From Streptomyces sp. BK239 (lineage in GTDB: Bacteria > Actinomycetota > Actinomycetes > Streptomycetales > Streptomycetaceae): DNA of 64,000 nt. Of the stretch, positions 1 to 8,752 are shown piece by piece. The stretch is from assembly GCF_004217285.1 (NCBI RefSeq), contig NZ_SHKS01000003.1, forward strand, positions 345,169 to 409,168. Reading direction: 5' to 3'. The notes under the pieces are model-generated. The model made no database searches, was not told the DNA's origin, and saw nothing but the letters and a program-made list of their open reading frames with translations. Every line of letters begins with the position of its first letter. The stretch's first letter is position 1. Position numbers and translations under genes: made by a program.

Positions 1-679
1 GTTCGGCGTCGACGGCGTCCACGAGGCCGGCTCTGCTCTCGGTCAGGTCGTCGACCCTGCGGGCCAGTCGCTCCTCGCGGCTCGGTCCGAGCAGGACGCT
101 CCCGACGCGGGTGTCGAGCCGGGCGACGGCGCCGGACAGCCACGCCGCCGCATACAGCAGAACGACGCCCCCGGCGGCGACGCAGGCCGCCAAGGCGGTG
201 TGGCCGGGGTGGTCGACGCGCCGGTCGAGGGACGTCGACCAGAGCCACCCGTGGACGGAGACGGCCGCGCCGGCCGCGATCCATGTCAGGAGAACGAGGA
301 CGGCCGCGAGGGCCAGGAGCGGCCCGTGGAACAGGTGGTAGGCCAGTTGCCGTCGTCCCGCCGCGCTCCGCAGCCACCCGAGCGGGCCGGGCCGCCGCCC
401 CAGGTGGGGCAGGGGGATGTCCACCCCGAGCCGGGTCCGGAAGCGGGCGTGCTGCACCACTGTCACCAGCGGCCCGGCCGCCACGACGGCGGACAACGGG
501 ACGAGGACCGCGAGGAGGACGGCCCACGTCGCCGTCGGCACGAAGAGCGTCCAGGGCAGCGCCATGACGAGCAGCACGCCGAGCTGGATCAGGACGCCCG
601 TGGCGAGAAACGCGACCTGGCGGCCGACTCCTTGGAAGGGACGCGCAACGGTGCGCCTCAGAAGGGCGGTTGTGGGCAT
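1..679 (-). CDS. Two-component sensor histidine kinase, N-terminal part (cut by window edge)
   Basis: Reading the minus strand from an ATG at 679 gives an open frame to the window edge, about 226 residues. It has four hydrophobic segments (about residues 23-43, 45-70, 115-140 and 155-182) and ends in LTESRAGLVDAVDAE. That ending is the linker placed just before the dimerisation/phosphoacceptor helix in Streptomyces HisKA_3 kinases with a 'putative sensor' membrane domain. The catalytic half lies outside the window. The kinase assignment is inferred from the linker and topology, because neither the His box nor the ATPase domain is seen. A response regulator gene would be expected beyond the edge. 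Confidence 0.7.
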   Translation of the reverse strand, partial: MPTTALLRRTVARPFQGVGRQVAFLATGVLIQLGVLLVMALPWTLFVPTATWAVLLAVLVPLSAVVAAGPLVTVVQHARFRTRLGVDIPLPHLGRRPGPLGWLRSAAGRRQLAYHLFHGPLLALAAVLVLLTWIAAGAAVSVHGWLWSTSLDRRVDHPGHTALAACVAAGGVVLLYAAAWLSGAVARLDTRVGSVLLGPSREERLARRVDDLTESRAGLVDAVDAE

Positions 680-848
680 GAGGGGACGGTACGCGCCGAG
701 CCCGGCGGTGATCCATGGCGTTGTCGTCCGTGTCGGGGGTGTCACTGGTGCCACCCCAGGACGGGCATCCGCACGACTGACGCCGATCGAGCTGTGGCGC
801 AGGCTCGAGGTCGTGAAGAAGAGCCGGAAACGGGAGGAGATCCGTCCG

Positions 849-1316
849 ATGAGCACGCCGGTCCACCGTCTGCCACGTGATGCCGCACGCGACGCCGACG
901 GCGGCGGGCCCCGCCGCCGGTTGCGGATGGAACACGCCCTGGTCTTCTGCGGGTTGGCCCTGCTGCCGTGGCTGGTCGTGTTGGCCGGCGGGGTGCCCGG
1001 CGCCGCCCTCGGTGACCGGCGCCTCGTCTGGATCGGTCTCGACGCCCTGGAAGCCGTGGGGCTGATCGCCACCGGTCTGCCGGCCGGACGCGGCCACCGC
1101 CTGCACCCGCTCATGGCCACCGCCACCGCGACGCTGCTGGCGGCCGACGCGTGGTTCGACACCATGACGGCGGCCCCGGGCGCGGATCAGGTCCGCGCGG
1201 TGGCGATGGCTTTCGGCGCGGAGCTGCCGCTGGCGGCGATGTGCGTCGTACTGGCGGCAAGGGGGCTCGGCCGGGTCGTGGCGGAGGGGACGCCCGCCCG
1301 GTCCGGCGCGCGATGA
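849..1316 (+). CDS. Small hypothetical integral membrane protein
   Basis: This 155-residue protein has about four hydrophobic segments (residues 31-50, 60-78, 86-100 and 125-143) after an Arg-rich N-terminus. The ATG at 849 follows a GGGAGGAGAT ribosome-binding site. The frame stays open further upstream, but that extension overlaps the divergent kinase gene and lacks a good site. It is divergent from the kinase, so the two could share the 170-bp promoter region. I do not recognise the family, and nothing catalytic is visible. Confidence 0.6.
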   Translation: MSTPVHRLPRDAARDADGGGPRRRLRMEHALVFCGLALLPWLVVLAGGVPGAALGDRRLVWIGLDALEAVGLIATGLPAGRGHRLHPLMATATATLLAADAWFDTMTAAPGADQVRAVAMAFGAELPLAAMCVVLAARGLGRVVAEGTPARSGAR

Positions 1317-1394
1317 CAGGCGTGCGCAGCAGGCCGGGTACGGGGCCCGGCCGGCCGTGTGCCAGGCGGTGCTTGCGCGTTCCGTGGCCGGCCT

Positions 1395-1868
1395 TCAGTG
1401 CAGGTGTTCGCGGACGACGTCCAGGAACTCCCGTCGGCTCGGGCGGATGGCTGCCCAGATCTGCTCGTCCTGCGGCTCGCCGGGATCGTCGGGGCCTTCT
1501 CTGAGCACGTTCTGCACGGCGTACGCGAGGCGGCGGGCCGCCTCGTTCACCTCGGTGGGGCACAGCATGTGGATCGTCTTCTGCGCCACCCACATGCGGT
1601 CCACGGTCTGTCGGGCCCGCTCCTGCCACCGCTCGTCGGACACATGGTGCTGGTAGTGGTCGACGGCGACCCGTTCGACCTCCTGCGCCGCGGACAGGAA
1701 GTCGACCAGGTGGGCCAGGCGTTCGCCGCGTCGGGCCTCGGCGCAGTCGCGGGCGCTGCGGCGCTCCTCGGCGCGTTCCGCCGCCCGCCCCGACGCGTGC
1801 TGAGCCAGCCACGACACGAGCCCGCCGAGCACAACGCCGACGAGCGGCGCGAGAGTTGACGATGTCAC
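1395..1868 (-). CDS. Hypothetical membrane-anchored helical protein
   Basis: This 157-residue protein has one N-terminal hydrophobic segment (about residues 6-22) followed by a charged, predicted helical region rich in Arg, Glu and Ala. This looks like a single-pass anchor with a cytoplasmic helical domain. No catalytic motif is visible and I do not recognise a family. It converges with the small membrane protein gene ending at 1316 and is divergent from the deacetylase gene starting at 2111. Confidence 0.6.
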   Translation of the reverse strand: MTSSTLAPLVGVVLGGLVSWLAQHASGRAAERAEERRSARDCAEARRGERLAHLVDFLSAAQEVERVAVDHYQHHVSDERWQERARQTVDRMWVAQKTIHMLCPTEVNEAARRLAYAVQNVLREGPDDPGEPQDEQIWAAIRPSRREFLDVVREHLH

Positions 1869-2110
1869 GCCCTCAAGCTTGGCAGTGGCGACGCGGCATC
1901 AGAGGCTTTTTCGGAAGTTTCGTGACAGCGCCGGTTTTCGTCGTGCGGGCGGACCGTCGTCGGAGCGTTCCCCGCGTGAGTTGTCCGTGAACTTCCCCGG
2001 GATTGTCCGTGATCGGTAACGGAGGGATCCCTTCGGGGGCGGATGCCGTCATGCCAAGTGGTCGGGAAGTGACCGGGGATCGGCGAGGACTGGACGAAAG
2101 CGGGGCGGGC

Positions 2111-2884
2111 ATGGCACGGCACGGTGGTGGGCGGAGCTGGTACGGCAAGCTCATCGGGGCGGCGTTGGGGGTGACGGTGCTCGCCACCGGCGCCTCGGTG
2201 TGGAGCGCGCAAGCCGGCATCGTGGGCGGCCCGACGCCGAAGGCGACCGCGTCGGCCACGCCGAGCGCCGCCGCCGAGCCGGTCGCGGCGAGCATCGCGC
2301 ACGCCTCGGACAAGGGCGCGCGCGGCGTCAACATCACCATCGACGACGGCCCCGACCCCCGATGGACTCCCCAGATGCTCGACGTGCTGCGGGAGAACGG
2401 GGTGAAGGCCACGTTCTGCATGGTGGGCACGCAGGCGCAGGCCCACCCGGACCTCGTGAAGCAGGTGGTCGCGGCCGGGCACCGGCTGTGCGACCACTCG
2501 GTGTCGCACGACACCGCCATGGACAAGAAGTCCCAGGCCTACCAGTCGCAGCAGATACTCGACGCCGAACGCATGATCACCGAGGCTTCCGGCGGTGTCC
2601 GGCCGATGTACTACCGCGCGCCCGGCGGCGCCTTCACCCCCTCCAGCCGCGCGCTCGCGGCCTCCCGGGGCATGCGCCCGCTGGGCTGGAACGTCGACTC
2701 CAAGGACTTCGAGAAGCCCGGCGCGGACGCCATCGTCGCCACCGTCCGGCAGCAGCTGTCCAACGGGCCGACGCTCCTCTTCCACGACGCGGGCGGCGAC
2801 CGCTCGCAGACCGTGGCGGCCCTGCGCCGGATCCTCCCCTGGCTCAAGGAGCAGGGCTACACCTGCGGCTTCCCCGTGCGCTGA
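2111..2884 (+). CDS. Secreted polysaccharide deacetylase (NodB domain)
   Basis: This 257-residue protein has a membrane or signal segment at about residues 15-35, a Thr/Ala/Pro linker and a NodB (carbohydrate esterase 4) domain. Motifs are IDDGPDP (metal/base Asp pair), DHSVSHD (metal-binding His pair), YRAPGG and FHDAGG near the C-terminus. The family removes N- or O-acetyl groups from polysaccharides such as peptidoglycan or chitin outside the cell. I chose the ATG at 2111 because it gives a normal charged N-region before the signal segment. The frame is open upstream to 2003, with an alternative ATG at 2051. It is one of three NodB genes in the first 17 kb. Confidence 0.85.
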   Translation: MARHGGGRSWYGKLIGAALGVTVLATGASVWSAQAGIVGGPTPKATASATPSAAAEPVAASIAHASDKGARGVNITIDDGPDPRWTPQMLDVLRENGVKATFCMVGTQAQAHPDLVKQVVAAGHRLCDHSVSHDTAMDKKSQAYQSQQILDAERMITEASGGVRPMYYRAPGGAFTPSSRALAASRGMRPLGWNVDSKDFEKPGADAIVATVRQQLSNGPTLLFHDAGGDRSQTVAALRRILPWLKEQGYTCGFPVR

Positions 2885-3099
2885 GCGACAGTCACGCAAG
2901 CGCCCGGCCCCTCCCGTGACAAGCGTTTCCGGTCATCGTTGCCACGGATCCGGACGTTGGCGTGAGCAAGCGCGCTCCGACAGCCCGGATCGTGCGACCT
3001 GTCGACCTTTCTGATCGTGAGGTGCTGTCTGCGGGCCGGCTCCAACCCCTGCCGCAACCGGTGGGAGCGCAAGGCGAACTGGAAGGACGGAGGGTACTT

Positions 3100-3648
3100 G
3101 TGGTGCTGAGGCTGTCCGGCCGGCACACAGCACGAGCCTCATGGGGCGCCGGCGCCGCCCTGGCGCTTCTGCTGGGAGTGTCGAGCACGTCCTGCGGTCT
3201 GCTTCCGGAGCACCCGGAGGGGCCGGTCGTCGGCGCCCGGGCGGAAGGGGACTCGATCGTCGTCAAGTTCCCCGTCTGCCGCGGCGACGACATGCGACGC
3301 GTGGAGGTCAGGGACTCCGACGACGTCAAGAGCGAGGAGCCGCGTCTCGTGTGGTGGGCCTCCGACCCCGTCACGCCCTCAGCCGAGCAGGGGGTCGTCC
3401 GGCTCTGGTCGGGCGAGGGGTTCACCCGCCACGCCGCGCCGCCAGCCGGGTCGTCCGTGCCCCGCAACGTCGAGGTGAAGTACGCGGACGCCACAGGTGT
3501 CGGATACAGCGAGGTCCTCACCTTGGCCACGGTCGCCAAGGCCCAGCTGGAGGCCGGGCACTACTGGACCCGTGACGGGGCGAAGACGGAGGCGCAGATC
3601 GACGCCCAGCTTCCCTGTGGCGGCCAGAGCACCACGCCCGGCGGGTAG
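3100..3648 (+). CDS. Hypothetical secreted or lipoprotein
   Basis: This 182-residue protein starts at a GTG preceded by GGAGGG. It has an Arg/His-containing N-region, a hydrophobic core (ALALLLGV) and then SSTSC, which is a weak lipobox. The mature part contains a 'FPVCRGDD' segment and a late 'LPCGGQ' Cys. The frame is open to 2962, but the GTG at 3100 has the clear ribosome-binding site and gives a proper signal peptide. The family is not recognised. A secreted location is likely and the function is unknown. Confidence 0.6.
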   Translation: MVLRLSGRHTARASWGAGAALALLLGVSSTSCGLLPEHPEGPVVGARAEGDSIVVKFPVCRGDDMRRVEVRDSDDVKSEEPRLVWWASDPVTPSAEQGVVRLWSGEGFTRHAAPPAGSSVPRNVEVKYADATGVGYSEVLTLATVAKAQLEAGHYWTRDGAKTEAQIDAQLPCGGQSTTPGG

Positions 3649-3899
3649 CACCTGCCCATTGGTTCGCTGAGCGATCCTCAGGCACGACGAACGGTGTGTT
3701 CCAGGTCCGGGGCACACCGGTTCGTCGTTTCCAGGGCGCCGGGCTACGGAGCGGACCCCTCCCAGTCCGAACGCCGCGGCCGTCTCCGTGAGGACCTCGG
3801 CCGACGGGTCCCGGTGGCCGCCGGCGCTCTCCGCCACAGCCCCCTCCCCGTCCCCCACCGGTCACCGGAGCCGATCACCCACCGGCCCGGCGGCTCCGG
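3649..3899. other. Intergenic stretch without a supported gene
   Basis: This convergent space lies between the lipoprotein-like gene and the next deacetylase. Short open frames exist on both strands but show no start signal or recognisable product. A hairpin at 3864-3900 is listed separately. Confidence 0.6.
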
Positions 3900-3900
3900 T
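3864..3900 (-). terminator. Hairpin after the deacetylase gene
   Basis: Arms ACCGGAGCCG and CGGCTCCGGT (10 bp) face each other across a 17-nt loop directly at the stop codon of the minus-strand deacetylase gene. There is no U-run, as is usual in Streptomyces. Confidence 0.5.
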
Positions 3901-4625
3901 CAGGGACGGTAGGCGGCGCGGTTGCTGTAGGTGACCTTGCCGACGGGCAGCCTGGCCGGGGCGAAGAGCTGGTCGACGGTGACGAAGTGGTAGCCGCGGG
4001 CCTTGAGGGCCGCGATGATGCCGGGCACCGCGCTGACCGTCGTCCTGTGGATGTCGTGCAGCAGGACGATGTCCCCGGGCCTGGTCTGCGCGGTCACGGT
4101 CCGGACGATCCGGGCGGAGTCCCGGTACTTCCAGTCGAGGGTGTCGACGCTCCAGTGCACCAGCGGCCGGCCGGCGGCGCTGCGGACGGTCGCGTTGTTG
4201 GCGCCGTAGGGGGCGCGCACGGTCGTGGGGTTCTTGCCGATCGCCTTCTTGACCGCCGCGTCCGTGCGGGAGAACTGGGACCTGACCTTGGCGGCGCTGA
4301 GCTTGGTGAGGTCGGCGTGGTCCCAGCTGTGGTTGCCTATCTGGTGGCCGGCCTGCGCCTCGGCGCGTACGACGGCCGGATTGCGCTGGACGTTGCCGCC
4401 GACGACGTAGAAGGTCGCCTTGACGTTGCGGTCCTTCAGGATGCGCAGCAGCCGCTGGGTGTCGGCGACCGGCCCGTCGTCGAAGGTGAGGGCGACGCAC
4501 TTCACCTTGCGGCAGTTGACGGCGGCGGAGGCCGAGCCGGCGGCGGAAGCGGCGCCGGCCGCGCCGGTGAGTGTGGTGGCGCACAGTGCGGCGGTGACGA
4601 GTGAGACGACGAGACGTCGGTGCAT
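3900..4625 (-). CDS. Secreted polysaccharide deacetylase (NodB domain)
   Basis: This 241-residue protein has a Sec signal peptide (MHRRLVVSLV..., Ala-rich cleavage region near residue 28). The NodB motifs are TFDDGP, NHSWDHADL, RAPYGANN and LLHDIHRTT, covering the metal triad and the catalytic Asp and His. ATG 4625 follows GGGGGGATCCG. The longer open frame upstream would put the signal peptide in the middle of the protein, so I rejected it. It is expected to deacetylate cell-wall or environmental glycans. It is a stand-alone gene with its own downstream hairpin. Confidence 0.87.
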   Translation of the reverse strand: MHRRLVVSLVTAALCATTLTGAAGAASAAGSASAAVNCRKVKCVALTFDDGPVADTQRLLRILKDRNVKATFYVVGGNVQRNPAVVRAEAQAGHQIGNHSWDHADLTKLSAAKVRSQFSRTDAAVKKAIGKNPTTVRAPYGANNATVRSAAGRPLVHWSVDTLDWKYRDSARIVRTVTAQTRPGDIVLLHDIHRTTVSAVPGIIAALKARGYHFVTVDQLFAPARLPVGKVTYSNRAAYRP

Positions 4626-4849
4626 CGGATCCCCCCGGAGCGATGAACTTCCCTTGCAAGGCAGCGGGCTTACCTGTTCAGGCGCTGGACTCGCGCGTGG
4701 AAGCGGTGACTTGCCCGAATGAGCGGTGACTTGTCTGTAGGACGCACACGAACCGCCCATGGATGCACTGACGTTCGAGGACTTTCCGTACGGTTTCGGG
4801 ATCCGTTCGGTTTCGGACACCGTGCCCCGCTGTGCCTCGCCCTCGGACG

Positions 4850-4884
4850 ACGACAACCCCCGGGCGGAACCCGGGGGTTGTCGT
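4850..4884 (-). terminator. Strong terminator of the acyl-CoA operon
   Basis: A perfect 15-bp stem (ACGACAACCCCCGGG and its complement) with a CGGAA loop sits 18 bp beyond the stop of the acyl-CoA dehydrogenase gene. It lies between that operon and the divergently transcribed deacetylase, whose promoter must be within 4626-4850. Confidence 0.8.
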
Positions 4885-4902
4885 ACGGGGAGCCGATCGC
4901 GG

Positions 4903-6147
4903 TCAGACGAACGCGCTCTGGCCCGTGATCGCCTTGCCGACGATCAGGGTGTTCATCTCCCGCGTGCCCTCGAAGGAGTAGATCGCCTCGGCGTCGGCGA
5001 AGAACCGGGCGATGTCGTGGTCCAGGAGGATGCCGTTGCCGCCGAAGATCTCGCGGCTGCGGGCGACGACGTCCCGCATCCTCGCGGTGACGAACGCCTT
5101 GGCCAGGGCGGAGTGTTCGTCGCGGAAGATGCCGGCGTCCTGGAGCCGGGCGAGCTGCACCAGCATGCCCCAGGAGGCGGTGATGTCGCCCAGGCTCCTG
5201 ACCAGCAGGTCCTGCACCAGCTGGAAGCCGCCGATCGGACGCCCGAACTGGTGGCGCTCCCGGGCGTAGTCCAGGGCGAGTTCGTGCGCGCCGACCATCA
5301 CGCCCAGCGCCTGCCAGGCCACCCCGCCGCGCGTGGCGCGCAGGATCTCGGCGACGTCCCGGAACGAGTCGATGTTCCGCAGGCGGTTCGCCTCGGGGAC
5401 GCGGACGTCGGTCAGGGTGATCTCGGCGTTCTCCACGATCCGGAAGGCGAGCTTGCCCTCGATCTTCTCCGGGGTGAAGCCGGGCGTGCCCTTCTCGACG
5501 ACGAAGCCCTTGACGTGGTTGTCGTCGACGTCACGGGCCCACACCACGACCAGGTCGGCGAAGGTCGCGTTGCCGATCCACTTCTTGGCGCCGTTCAGGA
5601 CCCAGGCGTCGCCCTCGCGGCGGGCGGTGGTGCGCATGCCGCCCGCGACGTCGGAGCCGCCGAGCGGTTCGGTCATCGCGAACGCGCCGATCTTGTCCAT
5701 CGCGGCCATCGCCGGCAGCCAGCGGTCGCGCTGCTCCTGGTCGCCGCCGGAGTGGATGGAGTACATCGCCAGGCCGTTGTGGACGCCGAAGAAGGTCGAC
5801 ACCGAGGCGTCGGTGCGGGTCATCTCCAGGGCCAGCATGCCGCTGAGGAGGTTGCTGACGGCGGGACGGTGCTCGCCGTAGCCCTCGTAGGGCAGGCCGG
5901 CGAGGCCGCTCCCGCGGAAGAGGGAGATGAGCTCCTCGGGGAACTCGCCCTTGGCCCAGTTGTCGTTGACCAGCGGCTTGACCTGGTCGCGCATGAGGGC
6001 GCGGGCCTTGAGGAGGATCTCGCGCTCGTCGTCGGGGAGCAGGGACTCGTAGTGGTAGAAGTCGGCGGCCAGTTCGTCGGCGACCGGGCCGACGGCCGGG
6101 GCCTGCGGGGTGGTGGCCTGCGGGGACGTGGTCTGCGGGGTGGTCAT
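4903..6147 (-). CDS. Acyl-CoA dehydrogenase family protein
   Basis: This 414-residue flavoenzyme is full length for the family. The FAD/substrate segment AMTEPLGGSDVAGG is near residue 180, LNGAKKWIGNA follows, and the C-terminal IYSFEGTREMN carries the catalytic Glu in the position used by glutaryl-CoA dehydrogenase-type enzymes. It oxidises an acyl-CoA to the 2-enoyl-CoA and passes electrons to ETF. It is the last gene of a five-gene minus-strand operon, one base after the hydroxyacyl-CoA dehydrogenase gene. The N-terminus is low in complexity (TTPQ repeats), so the start could be slightly internal. Substrate specificity is not readable. Confidence 0.88.
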   Translation of the reverse strand: MTTPQTTSPQATTPQAPAVGPVADELAADFYHYESLLPDDEREILLKARALMRDQVKPLVNDNWAKGEFPEELISLFRGSGLAGLPYEGYGEHRPAVSNLLSGMLALEMTRTDASVSTFFGVHNGLAMYSIHSGGDQEQRDRWLPAMAAMDKIGAFAMTEPLGGSDVAGGMRTTARREGDAWVLNGAKKWIGNATFADLVVVWARDVDDNHVKGFVVEKGTPGFTPEKIEGKLAFRIVENAEITLTDVRVPEANRLRNIDSFRDVAEILRATRGGVAWQALGVMVGAHELALDYARERHQFGRPIGGFQLVQDLLVRSLGDITASWGMLVQLARLQDAGIFRDEHSALAKAFVTARMRDVVARSREIFGGNGILLDHDIARFFADAEAIYSFEGTREMNTLIVGKAITGQSAFV

Positions 6148-6148
6148 G

Positions 6149-7114
6149 TCAGTTCTCCTCCTTCGGGGTGGTCGTCCCGGCGGCGTCTGCCAGCGCGGCC
6201 AGGACCGCCAGCTGCTTGCGGTCGCGCGCCTCGGCGAGTTCCGAGTACGTGGAGGAGCCGTAAGCCTTCTCGACGGCTTCGATGAGCCGTTCGGTCTCGT
6301 CGGCGCTCGGCGTTGAGCGGCCGTCGCCGTCCCCCAGGCTCTGCATCGACTTGCCTATGTGTGCGACGAGGTGCCGGTAACCGCCGGGTCCGCCGCCCAG
6401 GTGCGAGCCGAGGAACGGTCCTACGGCGGCCCAGCGCAGGCCGAGCGAGTTCGTCATGACCTTGTCGAGGTCCTCGGGGGTCACCACGCCCTCCTGCACG
6501 AGGTGCGCCGCCTCGCGGCTGAGCGCGTTCTGCAGGCGGTTGCCGACGAAGCCGGGGATCTCCTTGCGCTCGACGACCGGGGTGCGGCCGACCGAGGCGT
6601 AGAAGTCCACCGCGGCCTGCACGGCGTCCTCGGCGGTGCGTTCGCCGGGGACGACCTCGACGAGCGGCAGCAGGTGGGGCGGGTTGAAGGGGTGGCCGAT
6701 CAGGACCCGGGCGGCGGCCCCGTCGGGCAGTTCGCGCGTGAACGCGCTGGACGGGATCGCCGACGAGGAGCTGAGCAGCAGCGCGTGGGCGGGCGCCTCA
6801 CGGGCCAGGTCGGCGAAGAGCTCCCGCTTGAACTCGACGCGTTCGGGGCCGTTCTCCTGGACGACGTCGGCGTCGCGGACCGCCTCGGTCACGTCGGCGG
6901 CGATGCTCACCCGGTCGGCGAGGCCCGTCACGTCCAGGCCTCGGGCGGCGAGCTGGGGAGCGTTGTGGGCCAGGGCCTCGTCCAGGGCCTCGGCGAGGTC
7001 GGGGCGCGGGTCGCTCACCTTGACGGTGAGGCCGTACGCGGCGAACAGGGCCGTCCAGGACAGTCCGATGGTCCCGGCGCCGATCACCGCGGCGGTGCGG
7101 AAGGTGCGGGTCAT
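6149..7114 (-). CDS. 3-hydroxyacyl-CoA dehydrogenase / L-carnitine dehydrogenase-like
   Basis: This 321-residue NAD-dependent enzyme has an N-terminal Rossmann fold (GAGTIG at about residues 12-17). SSSSAIPSS and GHPFNPPHLLPLVE carry the catalytic Ser/His region, and a C-terminal dimerisation domain begins near GFVGNRLQNA. The single-domain length and PPHLLPLVEVV signature fit the lambda-crystallin/carnitine dehydrogenase branch as well as 3-hydroxybutyryl-CoA dehydrogenases. It overlaps the upstream decarboxylase gene by 4 bp, so the two are probably translationally coupled. Role: NAD-linked oxidation of a 3-hydroxyacyl or related 3-hydroxy compound in the operon's pathway. Confidence 0.87.
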   Translation of the reverse strand: MTRTFRTAAVIGAGTIGLSWTALFAAYGLTVKVSDPRPDLAEALDEALAHNAPQLAARGLDVTGLADRVSIAADVTEAVRDADVVQENGPERVEFKRELFADLAREAPAHALLLSSSSAIPSSAFTRELPDGAAARVLIGHPFNPPHLLPLVEVVPGERTAEDAVQAAVDFYASVGRTPVVERKEIPGFVGNRLQNALSREAAHLVQEGVVTPEDLDKVMTNSLGLRWAAVGPFLGSHLGGGPGGYRHLVAHIGKSMQSLGDGDGRSTPSADETERLIEAVEKAYGSSTYSELAEARDRKQLAVLAALADAAGTTTPKEEN

Positions 7115-7857
7115 GACGCGGTCTCCTGGAGGTAGTCGTGGACCGGCTCGACGCCGTTCAGCGTCAGGTCGGTGAGGATGTGGCTCGCGGAGACGACCTC
7201 CAGCACCGGCAGGTCGGCCAGCGGGGCCAGCACGTGCTGGAACAGCTGGAGCCGGGCGGGGCCGGTCCAGGCGCCCTTGACGGTGACGTCGGTGATCCGG
7301 GTGCGGACGAGTTCCTGCACGCGCGGCAGGCCGTCGTAGCCGGGGATCGTCTTGAGCATGAACGTCGGCACGGTGATCTGCGCCTCGGCCTCGGCCCGGT
7401 CCAGCTCGTGGTGCTTGTAGCCCATGGTCGCGGTGGCGACCCTCAGGCTGCCGTGGTCGAGGGTGCCGACCAGGGCGCCGGAGTCGACGTACAGCGACGG
7501 GGAGCCGATGACCTTCGGGTAGGCGGAGACCTCGCGGCCGGAGGCGGTCGCCGGGAAGTTGTCGAGGTGCATCGAGTGCAGGTACTCGCCGCGCTCGCCC
7601 TCGAAGCTGACGGGGATCGCCTGGCCGGCCTCGGTGTAGGGGCCGTAGCCGCTGACGTCGCCCATCCTCATGACCTCGAACCGGACCAGCGGCTCGTCGA
7701 TCCGCAGCGGTTCGGGGACGACGGCCCTGAGCGCGTCGGGGTCGGTGCGATAGACGACGTTGAGGTACTCGCGGTCGGAGAAGCGCGGGACCGTCGGCGC
7801 GTACGCCGGGGCGGCGAGGGGGGTGGTGACGTGCTGTCGTACGTCCGCGGTCTTCAT
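7111..7857 (-). CDS. Acetoacetate decarboxylase family protein
   Basis: This 248-residue protein has the acetoacetate decarboxylase fold signature, including GREVSAYPKVIGSP. The Lys there is in the position of the Schiff-base lysine of the classical enzyme. ATG 7857 follows GAGGCGG. A longer frame to 7881 would overlap the upstream hydratase gene. In this operon it probably decarboxylates, or acts as a lyase on, a 3-keto acid generated from the acyl-CoA intermediates. The family also contains members with other chemistry, so the reaction is inferred. Confidence 0.82.
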   Translation of the reverse strand: MKTADVRQHVTTPLAAPAYAPTVPRFSDREYLNVVYRTDPDALRAVVPEPLRIDEPLVRFEVMRMGDVSGYGPYTEAGQAIPVSFEGERGEYLHSMHLDNFPATASGREVSAYPKVIGSPSLYVDSGALVGTLDHGSLRVATATMGYKHHELDRAEAEAQITVPTFMLKTIPGYDGLPRVQELVRTRITDVTVKGAWTGPARLQLFQHVLAPLADLPVLEVVSASHILTDLTLNGVEPVHDYLQETAS

Positions 7858-7865
7858 GGTCCGCC

Positions 7866-8660
7866 TCACTTCCCCGTCCACCGCGCGGGGCGGCGCTCGG
7901 CGAAGGCGGTCATGCCCTCGCGGACGTCGGCGGAGGCCATCAGGGCGCGCATCTCCTCGCGCTGGAAGGCGAAGGCGTCGGCGTCGGGGGCGCCGTCGGC
8001 GGCGCGGACGACGCGCTTGACGGCCGCCAGCGCCAGCGGGGCGTTGTCCGCGAGCCGTTCGGCCAGCCGGAGCGCCTCGGCGACGGCCCCGCCGGTGGCC
8101 GTGACCCGGTTGGCCAGGCCCAGTTCGCCGGCCCGGCGGCCGTCGACGGGGTCGCCGGTGAGCAGGAACTCCATGGCGAGGTGGTGCGGGACGCGCTTGG
8201 GCAGCCGGATCACGCCGCCGCCCGCGGCGATCAGTCCGCGCTTGACCTCGGGGAGGCCGAAGCGGGCGTCCTCGGCGGCGACGATCAGGTCGCAGGCGAG
8301 GGCGAGTTCGAAGCCGCCGCCCATCGCGTAGCCCTCGACGGCGGCGATGAGGGGCTTGGCCGGCTCGGCCTCGGTGAGGCCGCCGAAGCCGCGGCCCTCG
8401 ATCTCCGGGGACTCGCCGCGCAGGGCGGCCTTGAGGTCCATGCCGGCGCTGAACGTGCCGCCCTCGCCGGTCAGGACGCCGACCCGCAGCTCGGGGTCGG
8501 CCTCCAGCTCGTCGAGTGCGGCGGCCAGGGCGGTGGCCACGGCCGCGTTCACGGCGTTGCGGGCCTCGGGGCGGTCGAGGGTGATCAGGAGGGCGGAGCC
8601 GACGCGTTCGGTGCGCACGACGGGGGCGCTCGGGTCGGCGGGAGGGGTGGGGGTGCTCAT
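7866..8660 (-). CDS. Enoyl-CoA hydratase/isomerase (crotonase family)
   Basis: This 264-residue protein has the crotonase core. The first oxyanion-hole segment is SAGMDLKAAL and the second is EGYAMGGGFELALACD, with LPEVKRGL following. ATG 8660 follows GGAGAACCCC. The frame extends to 9002, but that would overlap the CoA-transferase gene antiparallel to its coding bias. It hydrates 2-enoyl-CoA or isomerises it. The position in the operon suits beta-oxidation-like degradation of an unidentified acid. Confidence 0.87.
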   Translation of the reverse strand: MSTPTPPADPSAPVVRTERVGSALLITLDRPEARNAVNAAVATALAAALDELEADPELRVGVLTGEGGTFSAGMDLKAALRGESPEIEGRGFGGLTEAEPAKPLIAAVEGYAMGGGFELALACDLIVAAEDARFGLPEVKRGLIAAGGGVIRLPKRVPHHLAMEFLLTGDPVDGRRAGELGLANRVTATGGAVAEALRLAERLADNAPLALAAVKRVVRAADGAPDADAFAFQREEMRALMASADVREGMTAFAERRPARWTGK

Positions 8661-8752
8661 GCTGGGGTTCTCCTGTGACGGCCCGTCGGGGAGTGCGGCG
8701 TGCCCGCGGGGTACGGCCGCTCCCCGGGCGGGGTGGGGGGTGCCGGCGCCGC

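Noticed and set aside
3694..3912. Short open frame in the convergent gap before the second deacetylase
   Set aside because: No ribosome-binding site, Arg/Pro/Ser composition, and it overlaps the terminator hairpin of the deacetylase gene.
4759..6285. Long plus-strand open frame opposite the acyl-CoA dehydrogenase
   Set aside because: It is a GC-bias shadow: no start signal, Arg/Gly/Val composition of antisense frames, and a clear flavoenzyme on the other strand.
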